The notes beneath the pieces are model-generated. The model saw only the letters and a program-made list of their open reading frames with translations. It had not been told where the DNA came from and did not search any database. A program made the translations under genes and the position numbers. 8,994 nucleotides of DNA from Bacteroidota bacterium. GTDB lineage: Bacteria; Bacteroidota; Bacteroidia; Bacteroidales; P3. Shown here piece after piece: positions 1 to 5,053 of this stretch. The stretch is from positions 1-8,994 of the forward strand of contig JAUNWC010000043.1 in assembly GCA_030540495.1 (NCBI GenBank). The letters run 5' to 3'. The stretch's first letter is position 1; the number at the start of each line of letters is the position of its first letter.

Positions 1-9
1 AATCAGAGA

Positions 10-51
10 GAACGAATCTTCGTTTTATTTTCTCGAAAGCAAGATTCGTTC
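10..51. repeat. Inverted repeat, 11-bp arms with 20-nt spacer
   Basis: The arm at 10-20 (GAACGAATCTT) is the exact reverse complement of the arm at 41-51 (AAGATTCGTTC), separated by 20 nt. The pairing is exact by eye. A further short complementary pair, CTTCGTTT at 18-25 and AAACGAAG at 78-85, partly overlaps it. There is no T-tract directly after the right arm, so this is not a standard terminator. Its role is unknown. It could be the edge of a larger repeat family cut by the window boundary. Confidence 0.6.
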
Positions 52-68
52 CAACAAAAGCAAGATTC
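36..68. repeat. Two direct copies of a 12-bp word, 21-bp period
   Basis: AAAGCAAGATTC occurs at 36-47 and again at 57-68, exactly 21 bp apart. The next three bases are near-identical (GTT versus ATT). The first copy shares sequence with the right arm of the overlapping inverted repeat. This looks like a fragment of a small tandem or dispersed repeat, but two copies in a low-complexity region are weak evidence for a defined family. Confidence 0.5.
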
Positions 69-208
69 ATTTTTCTGAAACGAAGAAAAAATTAAAAATT
101 TTCAAGAAAAATTCTCATAAATCGCTGTTTTTCAGCAAAAAAGCCCGAAAAACACCCTTTTAAAAAGGCTAACTCGCTGATAATCAAGCAAAGTTTGTCA
201 AATTTGAG

Positions 209-227
209 TTTTAATTGGCAATTAAAA
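209..227. repeat. 19-bp near-perfect palindrome
   Basis: TTTTAATTG (209-217) and CAATTAAAA (219-227) are exact reverse complements around a single G at 218. The site lies about 60-75 bp upstream of the likely -7 element of the ruvX promoter. Symmetry of this length could be a binding site for a dimeric regulator, but it is almost all A/T, so chance or a weak cruciform is also plausible. No regulator is encoded nearby. Confidence 0.4.
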
Positions 228-233
228 AATTTT

Positions 234-250
234 CAGCCTCAGGCTGTTTT
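234..250 (+). terminator. Possible short intrinsic terminator
   Basis: CAGCC (234-238) pairs with GGCTG (242-246) around a TCA loop and is followed by only four T residues (247-250). On the opposite strand the same hairpin is followed by AAAATTTTTTAA, which also contains a T-run. It might end transcription arriving from a gene left of the window in either direction. The stem is short and the T-tract poor, so this is a weak call. Confidence 0.3.
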
Positions 251-285
251 AACCTATAAAAATTACCTAATAACAATTTTTTTTC

Positions 286-293
286 TACCTTTG
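286..293 (+). promoter_or_regulatory. Probable Bacteroidetes-type -7 element for the ruvX operon
   Basis: TACCTTTG matches the Bacteroidetes -7 consensus TAnnTTTG exactly. It ends 20 nt before the ruvX ATG, which would place the transcript start near base 300 and leave a short leader of roughly 14 nt. A clear -33 TTTG at the expected distance is not visible, so the call rests on the -7 match and its position ahead of the first gene of a tight cluster. Confidence 0.5.
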
Positions 294-313
294 CAAATAC
301 AAAAAAGTTTATT

Positions 314-778
314 ATGGGAAGAATTTTGGCAATAGATTATGGAGAAAAACGGGTGGGCTTGGCAGTAAGTGACTATATGCAGGTTATTGCTACCAAATTG
401 GCTTCTGTCTCTACCTTAGATATTTTCAACTACTTGACAGAATATTTTGCAAGAGAGGAGGTTGATATGATAGTTTTGGGTAACCCTAAGCAATTGGATA
501 ACACGCCTTCTCAATCTGCCAAATCGGTTATGATTTTTTTGGAGAATCTTTCCAAGACTTTTCCCGAAATGGACATTTATATGATAGACGAGAGATATAC
601 AAGCAAAATAGCCTCTCAGGCCATAGCAAAATCCGGCTTGAAAAAGAAAAAAAGACAGGACAAAGGACTTATAGACGAGGTTAGTGCGGTGCTTATCCTA
701 CAAGATTTTATGGAGATGTATAAGGGTAATGGTCGCAACAATATCTCTCATATAGAAAGAAATAGAACACAAAACTAA
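314..778 (+). CDS. ruvX: RuvX/YqgF-family Holliday junction resolvase-like nuclease
   Basis: This is a small RNase H-fold nuclease of the YqgF/RuvX family. Members are annotated as putative Holliday-junction resolvases and, in some bacteria, act in 16S rRNA 5'-end processing. The three acidic blocks of the family are visible: AIDYG near the N-terminus (D8, G10), IDERYTS (D92, E93) and IDEVSAVLILQ (D121). The lysine run 110-113 just before the last motif is also usual. At 154 aa it is slightly longer than the common ~138 aa, because of a polar tail after about residue 137 with no recognisable motif. The ATG at 314 is chosen because MGRILAIDYG starts exactly where the family does. It is the first gene of a six-gene run and follows a likely promoter; def begins 21 nt downstream. 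Its substrate here (DNA junctions or pre-rRNA) cannot be decided from sequence. Confidence 0.93.
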   Translation: MGRILAIDYGEKRVGLAVSDYMQVIATKLASVSTLDIFNYLTEYFAREEVDMIVLGNPKQLDNTPSQSAKSVMIFLENLSKTFPEMDIYMIDERYTSKIASQAIAKSGLKKKKRQDKGLIDEVSAVLILQDFMEMYKGNGRNNISHIERNRTQN

Positions 779-799
779 CAATACAAAATACTTGATATT

Positions 800-1348
800 A
801 TGATACTACCCATAGTTGGTTACGGACATTCTGTCCTTAGAATAAAAACAAACGATATAGACAACTCTTATCCTAATATTCAGCAACTTATAGACGATAT
901 GTTTGAAACCATGTACAATGCTAACGGCGTTGGTTTGGCTGCTCCGCAAATTAATCTTTCTATTTCCGTTTTGGTTATAGACGCAAACCCTTTTAAAGAG
1001 GACTACCCTGAGGGAGAAGGATTTAAGCGAGCAATGATTAACCCAGAGATTTTGGAAACCAATGGAGAGGATGAAAAATTCGAGGAAGGTTGTTTGTCTT
1101 TGCCTGGTATAAATGAAGTAGTTATTCGTAAAAATAAGGTTAAGGTAAGATATTTTGATGAAAAATTTGAAGAGCATATAGAGGAGTTATATGGTATAAG
1201 AGCAAGGGTATTTCAGCACGAATTTGACCATCTTAACGGCAAAGTTTTTACTGATAGATTGTCTAATATGAGGAGAGCATTTTTGAAAAAGAAACTTAAC
1301 GATATAGCAAACAATAAGGTACATCCTGCTTATAAAATGATAAAATAA
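800..1348 (+). CDS. def: Peptide deformylase
   Basis: This cytoplasmic metalloenzyme removes the formyl group from the N-terminal methionine of nascent proteins at the ribosome exit. All three family motifs are intact: GVGLAAPQ (residues 43-50), EGCLS (96-100, metal ligand C98) and HEFDH (140-144, ligands H140 and H144, catalytic E141). The length of 182 aa is normal. The start MILPIVGYGHSVLR matches the usual short N-terminus. No Shine-Dalgarno sequence is visible; the leader is A/T-rich, as is common in Bacteroidota. It sits between ruvX and a TPR lipoprotein gene that begins 12 nt after its stop. A folate-formyl enzyme lies two genes further on, which fits a shared role in formyl-methionine metabolism, though that link is inference. 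Confidence 0.97.
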   Translation: MILPIVGYGHSVLRIKTNDIDNSYPNIQQLIDDMFETMYNANGVGLAAPQINLSISVLVIDANPFKEDYPEGEGFKRAMINPEILETNGEDEKFEEGCLSLPGINEVVIRKNKVKVRYFDEKFEEHIEELYGIRARVFQHEFDHLNGKVFTDRLSNMRRAFLKKKLNDIANNKVHPAYKMIK

Positions 1349-1360
1349 AAAAAAAAGAGT

Positions 1361-1882
1361 ATGAAAACGTATTTAAATAAGATTTTATGCCTTTTTCTTT
1401 GCCTTATAGTATTGTGTGCTTGCAAAGAAAAAGAACAAAAAGCCACTGAAACACAACAAGACAGGCAAACTCAAATAGAGAATTATGCACAAAGCCTTAT
1501 GGCTGAACCTATGATATTGGATAAGCAAAAAGCGGATACTCTTATAAATCTTTACAATAGATATATTGCAGATTTTCCAGACGATACCATGAATGCTTAT
1601 TATCTTTATAGAATGTCAAACATCTATGCAAATTTACAAAATTGTAACAAAACCATAGATTGTCTTAATCGCATAATACAGAAGTATCCAAATAGTAACT
1701 ATGTAGGAGCGGCAAGGTTTTTTAAAGGTGTTTTCTATAAAGATGTTTGTGACAATGTGGAAAAGAGCAAGGAGGCTTTTGAAGAATACATAGCCAAACA
1801 TCCAAACTCTCCACGAGTAGAGGATGCAAAGAAACTTATGCAAATAGATACCATGCAAAATCCGACCGATATTTTGAAATAG
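1361..1882 (+). CDS. Small TPR lipoprotein, function unknown
   Basis: The N-terminus is a lipoprotein signal: two early lysines, a hydrophobic stretch (about 8-19) and a lipobox LCAC with the acceptor at C21. The mature protein would start CKEKEQK, a charged sequence that resembles surface-export signals of some Bacteroidetes lipoproteins but does not match them clearly. The rest is helical and TPR-like. A partial repeat lies near 57-76, followed by two better ones near 78-111 and 115-149, each ending in the YPN/HPN turn typical of TPRs. The fold recalls BamD or YbgF-type envelope TPR proteins, but at 173 aa it is shorter than BamD and I would not assign that role. It is anchored in the inner or outer membrane and probably mediates protein contacts. 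It lies 12 nt after def and 13 nt before the cyclo-ligase gene, so it is likely co-transcribed with them. Confidence 0.85.
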   Translation: MKTYLNKILCLFLCLIVLCACKEKEQKATETQQDRQTQIENYAQSLMAEPMILDKQKADTLINLYNRYIADFPDDTMNAYYLYRMSNIYANLQNCNKTIDCLNRIIQKYPNSNYVGAARFFKGVFYKDVCDNVEKSKEAFEEYIAKHPNSPRVEDAKKLMQIDTMQNPTDILK

Positions 1883-1887
1883 ATTTG
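1880..1887 (+). promoter_or_regulatory. Candidate internal -7 element before the cyclo-ligase gene
   Basis: TAGATTTG matches TAnnTTTG and ends 8 nt before the ATG at 1896. If used, the transcript would start at or within a few bases of the start codon, giving a leaderless or near-leaderless message. No -33 TTTG is seen at a suitable distance, and the first three bases are the stop codon of the preceding gene, so chance is quite possible. Confidence 0.25.
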
Positions 1888-1895
1888 TTTTTTTT

Positions 1896-2444
1896 ATGGA
1901 AGAAAAGAAAATTCTTAGAAAACAGATAAGAGATAAAAAAAAACTCTATTCCTTAGAGGAAAAGAAAGAGTTCTCAAAACCTATTTTTGAAAGAATAGAG
2001 AGGCTTGAAATATTTCAAAAGGCTAAAACTCTTTTGTGTTATTGGTCTATGGAGGACGAGGTTTTTACGCAAGATTTTGTAAATAAATGGTATAAGAGTA
2101 AAACACTATTGTTGCCTTGCGTAGAAGGAAATGATTTGGTTCTTAGGCAATACTTGGGCAAGGAAAGTATGAAAGCGGGTGAGCAATTTGGAATTTTGGA
2201 GCCAACGGGAAAGGAATATACAGACTTTGAGAATATAGATATAATGATAATACCCGGAGTGGCTTTTGATAGCAATAAGAATCGTATGGGTAGAGGAAGA
2301 GGGTTTTATGATAGATTGTTAAACACATTGTCGGCAAAAAAGATAGGAATTTGTTTTGATTTTCAAATAGTGGAAAGCGTGCCGACAGAAAGTTTTGACA
2401 TTAAAATGGATGTGGTAATTTCCTCTTCTTTTATTTTTCAATAA
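1896..2444 (+). CDS. 5-formyltetrahydrofolate cyclo-ligase
   Basis: This cytoplasmic enzyme (MTHFS/YgfA family) uses ATP to convert 5-formyl-THF to 5,10-methenyl-THF, returning a stored or inhibitory folate to one-carbon metabolism. The diagnostic C-terminal motif is clear at 120-140: PGVAFD, then RMGRGRGFYDR, the glycine- and arginine-rich phosphate-binding segment. The N-terminal basic helix with LRKQIRDKKK (7-16) is also typical, as are LLLPCV near 71-76 and FGILEP near 98-103. At 182 aa the length is normal. The start is preceded by a run of eight T residues with no Shine-Dalgarno, and MEEKKILRKQIR fits the family N-terminus. A perfect TAnnTTTG word (1880-1887) overlaps the stop codon of the upstream gene and may act as an internal promoter. 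The family is usually called ygfA or fthC; neither symbol is assigned here. Confidence 0.93.
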   Translation: MEEKKILRKQIRDKKKLYSLEEKKEFSKPIFERIERLEIFQKAKTLLCYWSMEDEVFTQDFVNKWYKSKTLLLPCVEGNDLVLRQYLGKESMKAGEQFGILEPTGKEYTDFENIDIMIIPGVAFDSNKNRMGRGRGFYDRLLNTLSAKKIGICFDFQIVESVPTESFDIKMDVVISSSFIFQ

Positions 2445-2464
2445 ACAAACAAAAAAATAATACT

Positions 2465-3163
2465 ATGATAAAATCTCCACTTATATTATCAATAGAAACA
2501 GCAACCGATATTTGCTCAGTAGCATTAGCCAAGGGAGAGAAAATTCTTTGCACAAAAACAAGCACCGAGCCAAACTCTCATTCCAAACTACTTGCTACTT
2601 TTATACAAGAAGTGTTTGCAAATTATGGAGATTCATTGAGAAAGGATTTAAATGCTATTGCTATTAGTAAAGGACCTGGCTCTTATACAGGTTTGAGAAT
2701 AGGAGTTTCCTCTGCTAAGGGCTTGGCATATGCTTTGGATATTCCTTTGATAGCAATAGATACTTTGAAGATATTGGCACATAGGGCAAAAATAAAATAC
2801 AACGATTGTTATTATTTGCCAATGATAGACGCAAGACGAATGGAAGTATATACTGCCTTATATGATGAGAACATGAATGTATTAAAGGATATTTCTGCCG
2901 ATATTATAGAGGGAGATTTGTATGAGAATTATCATAGAGATAAAAAAATAGTAGTTGTGGGCAATGGAGCGAGCAAATGCAAAGAAATTCTTAGCAAAGA
3001 TATATATATATTTGATGGGGATATAAATCTTAATGCAGAATATATGACTTGGCTTGCCTTAGATAAGTATAATAACAAAGAATTTGAGGATACGGCTTAC
3101 TTTGAACCTTATTATTTAAAGGATTTTATTGCAAAGAAAAGTGTTGTTAAGGGTTTGTATTAA
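2465..3163 (+). CDS. tsaB: tRNA t6A37 biosynthesis protein TsaB
   Basis: TsaB is the non-catalytic ASKHA-fold partner that binds TsaD and, with TsaE, transfers the threonylcarbamoyl group to A37 of tRNAs reading ANN codons. The start ILSIETATDICSVAL (7-21) is the family N-terminal phosphate-loop-like strand. The signature GPGSYTGLRIG at 70-80, followed by VSSAKGLAYAL, is essentially diagnostic and mediates dimer contacts with TsaD. The protein is 232 aa, as expected, and its divergent C-terminal half is also usual. It lacks the metal-binding histidines of TsaD, so it is not TsaD itself. tsaD and tsaE are not in this window. It follows the cyclo-ligase gene by 20 nt and precedes trmB by 13 nt, so two tRNA-modification genes sit side by side. 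Confidence 0.95.
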   Translation: MIKSPLILSIETATDICSVALAKGEKILCTKTSTEPNSHSKLLATFIQEVFANYGDSLRKDLNAIAISKGPGSYTGLRIGVSSAKGLAYALDIPLIAIDTLKILAHRAKIKYNDCYYLPMIDARRMEVYTALYDENMNVLKDISADIIEGDLYENYHRDKKIVVVGNGASKCKEILSKDIYIFDGDINLNAEYMTWLALDKYNNKEFEDTAYFEPYYLKDFIAKKSVVKGLY

Positions 3164-3176
3164 ATAAAGAATAAAG

Positions 3177-3836
3177 ATGGGAAAAAATAAATTAGAAAGA
3201 TTTGCAGAGAATTTGACTTTTGATAACTTGTTTCAAGTGCCGTACGAAGAGATAAAAGACAAATCTTTTTTTCTTAAAGGCAAGTGGAGAAAGGAGTATT
3301 TTAAGAACGACAATCCTATTGTTTTGGAATTGGGCTGTGGCAAAGGAGAATACACCGTGGGCTTAGCCTCAAAACACAAAGAAAAAAACTTTATAGGCAT
3401 AGATATAAAAGGAGCAAGATTGTGGAGAGGATGCAAAACGGCTTTTGAAAACAAAATGAGGAATGTTGCTTTTTTGCGTTGCCATATACAAATGATAGAA
3501 AGTTTTTTTGCACCAGAGGAGATAAATGAAATATGGATAACTTTTTGCGACCCTCAACTAAAAAACGAGAACAAGAGATTGACTTGTCCAAGATTTTTGA
3601 ATAGATATGCAAAAATATTAAGCAAGGATGGAGTTTTGTATCTTAAAACCGATAGCAGTGAATTGTATGAATACACTTCGCAAATGCTTAAAGAAGAGAA
3701 ACATAGAATAATATACGAGACCAATGATTTGTATAACACGGACATAGAAGACGAAGTAAAAGAGATACAAACTTTTTATGAAAAAATGTATCTAAACGAG
3801 GGAAAACCTATAAAGTATATAAAATTTAAGTTGTAA
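3177..3836 (+). CDS. trmB: tRNA (guanine-N7-)-methyltransferase
   Basis: TrmB uses S-adenosylmethionine to make m7G46 in the variable loop of tRNAs. The Rossmann motif I is clear at 48-58 (IVLELGCGKGE), followed by NFIGIDIKGARLWRG (71-85). The substrate and catalytic region IWITFCDPQLKNENKR (119-134) is the Bacteroidetes form of the family block usually written FPDPWPKxRHxKRR. KTDSSELYEYT (157-167) and TFYEKMYLNEGKPIKYIKF (199-217) match the C-terminal motifs. At 219 aa it is full length. One oddity is C124 where the family almost always has proline directly before the conserved DP; the key D125 is kept, so activity is still expected. The start MGKNKLERFAENLTFDN is the typical Bacteroidetes N-terminus. 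It is the last gene of the packed cluster; no terminator hairpin is visible in the 84 nt that follow. Confidence 0.94.
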   Translation: MGKNKLERFAENLTFDNLFQVPYEEIKDKSFFLKGKWRKEYFKNDNPIVLELGCGKGEYTVGLASKHKEKNFIGIDIKGARLWRGCKTAFENKMRNVAFLRCHIQMIESFFAPEEINEIWITFCDPQLKNENKRLTCPRFLNRYAKILSKDGVLYLKTDSSELYEYTSQMLKEEKHRIIYETNDLYNTDIEDEVKEIQTFYEKMYLNEGKPIKYIKFKL

Positions 3837-3884
3837 AAAACTTTGGTTTGAAATAATAATAGAATAAAATTTTGCGTTTAGGTA

Positions 3885-3892
3885 TAGATTTG
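3885..3892 (+). promoter_or_regulatory. Probable -7 element upstream of the secreted TPR gene
   Basis: TAGATTTG is an exact TAnnTTTG match, 28 nt before the first ATG at 3921 in the 84-nt gap after trmB. Transcription would start near base 3899. No well-spaced -33 TTTG is present; the nearest TTTG copies (3871-3874 and 3847-3850) are too close and too far respectively. The surrounding 12-bp word at 3884-3895 recurs exactly at 1879-1890 ahead of the cyclo-ligase gene. Confidence 0.4.
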
Positions 3893-3920
3893 TTTATTGT
3901 AGAAACTGATAAAAACGTAT

Positions 3921-4955
3921 ATGACCATGAAGAAAATGATTTTAACCCTTGCTTTGATGCTGTTAAGTACCGTTATATTTGCACAAAGCGAAGAAGAAAC
4001 TCTTAATAAGTGGATAGATACTTATAGCAATCTCAATGCTAACAAAAATTGGCAAGAAATGATAACTTCCTTTAATCAATGTATAAGTGAATTGCCTGAT
4101 TGGAAATTTGCCTATTACTACAAAGGTGTAGCAGAATTTCAAACCGATAACTATCAAGGAGCTGTTGCTGACCTTACTAATTTTATTTCCTCCAACCCTG
4201 AGGACAAAGATGCTTTGCAAAAGGCTATTATGTTTAGAGTACTTGCTTTCAATAAATTAGGCTATTCCAAACAAGCAATAGAAGACGCAAATACTTTGCT
4301 TACAATGAATGCTAATAACAAGGAGGCATTGTTGGAAAAAGCCAACGCATATATGGCTTTGAAAGAATATTCTAATTATATAGAGACACTAAAACAGGTC
4401 TTAAACTTAGAGCCAAACAACGCTGATGTTTGCAAAAACATTGCTGCTGCTTACGCCATAGGACAAGATTGGGCTAACTCTATAACCTATTATACTAAGG
4501 CCATAGAAATCAATCCTAACGAGGCTTCTTTTTATGAAGATAGAGCGTTTGCAAATTATTCTATGAAAACACCTGAGGGTTTGCAAAATGCTCTTGCCGA
4601 TTATACTAAGGCAGAGGAACTTGGAATAAAAACTGCAAAACTTTACCAATATCGTGCTACTATAAACGGAATGCTAAACAACTTTGAAAAAGCCATAGAG
4701 GACTATAACTCTTATTTAAGCATAAATGCAGATGATATTAACATAATCTATCAAAGAGGAAATGCTTATTTCAAATTAAAGAAATATACTGAAACCATAG
4801 CAGATATGGATAAGGTTATAGATAATGACAACGTACAAAAGAATATGAAAATACAGGCCTTGCAAAGAAGAGGAGCAAGCAAACAGGCTCTTAAAGACGT
4901 AAAGGGAGCGCAAGCCGATATGGAATTAATAAAGCAACTAAAAGGTGCTAAATAA
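3921..4955 (+). CDS. Secreted TPR-repeat protein, function unknown
   Basis: A Sec signal peptide is clear: lysines at 4-5, a hydrophobic core (about 6-19) and a cleavage site after VIFA (residue 21) leaving QSEEE. There is no lipobox. The mature protein is about eight tetratricopeptide repeats, near 62-95, 100-133, 134-167, 168-201, 202-235, 239-272, 273-306 and 312-340. Typical features are the YYKG and YQRG helix starts and the NP(N) turns, for example LEPNNAD and INPNEAS. No catalytic domain is fused. It probably sits in the periplasm as a protein-binding scaffold; its partner is not evident. The first ATG is at 3921, but the second at 3927 gives the neater start MKKMILTL and may be the real one. 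It is probably expressed from its own promoter at 3885, possibly also by readthrough from trmB, and is closed by a strong terminator at 4977-5020. Confidence 0.88.
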   Translation: MTMKKMILTLALMLLSTVIFAQSEEETLNKWIDTYSNLNANKNWQEMITSFNQCISELPDWKFAYYYKGVAEFQTDNYQGAVADLTNFISSNPEDKDALQKAIMFRVLAFNKLGYSKQAIEDANTLLTMNANNKEALLEKANAYMALKEYSNYIETLKQVLNLEPNNADVCKNIAAAYAIGQDWANSITYYTKAIEINPNEASFYEDRAFANYSMKTPEGLQNALADYTKAEELGIKTAKLYQYRATINGMLNNFEKAIEDYNSYLSINADDINIIYQRGNAYFKLKKYTETIADMDKVIDNDNVQKNMKIQALQRRGASKQALKDVKGAQADMELIKQLKGAK

Positions 4956-4976
4956 AGAAAAAGATTAAAAACTCAT

Positions 4977-5020
4977 ATACTATGTTTGATGCTAAGGGTA
5001 TCAAACATAGTGTGTTTTTT
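4977..5020 (+). terminator. Strong rho-independent terminator
   Basis: ACTATGTTTGAT (4979-4990) and ATCAAACATAGT (5000-5011) form a perfect 12-bp stem with a 9-nt loop. The stem can be extended by a G-T wobble and an A-T pair at its base, and is followed by GTGTTTTTT (5012-5020). It lies 22 nt after the stop of the secreted TPR gene and ends its transcript. Confidence 0.9.
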
Positions 5021-5053
5021 GATAGAAGAATAATAACTTAAAATAAAGAATAG

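Larger units (their letters stand above)
1..313. other. Gene-poor leader region upstream of the ruvX cluster
   Basis: No convincing gene lies in these 313 bases. The stretch is very A/T-rich. It holds short direct and inverted repeats (about 10-85), a 19-bp palindrome (209-227), a small GC hairpin (234-246) and a probable promoter element (286-293), each listed separately. One forward frame is open from base 2 to a TAA at 161-163, about 53 lysine- and serine-rich codons with no recognisable domain. It could be the tail of a gene that begins outside the window, or chance. A minus-strand frame starting with ATG at 70 also runs off the left edge, and again nothing in it is recognisable. Confidence 0.6.

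Noticed and set aside
124..142. GCTG-TTTTT-CAGC hairpin followed by A residues
   Set aside because: The stem is only 4 bp and the flanking bases do not give a T-tract for either direction close to the stem.
151..170. CCTTTT/AAAAGG symmetry and AGCC/GGCT pair as a terminator
   Set aside because: The short arms leave almost no loop or pair only four bases, and no T-tract follows on the + strand; this is typical of A/T-rich sequence.
806..1177. 123-codon open frame on the minus strand inside def
   Set aside because: It lies wholly antisense to an intact def gene with all motifs, has no recognisable domain, and is rich in Phe, Ile and Tyr, as expected for a shadow frame.
4985..5023. Alternative pairing of ATCAAA (5000-5005) with TTTGAT at 5018-5023, suggesting an antiterminator switch
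   Set aside because: The alternative stem is only 6 bp against the perfect 12-bp terminator stem, and there is no leader gene or ligand-binding fold, so a regulated switch is not supported.
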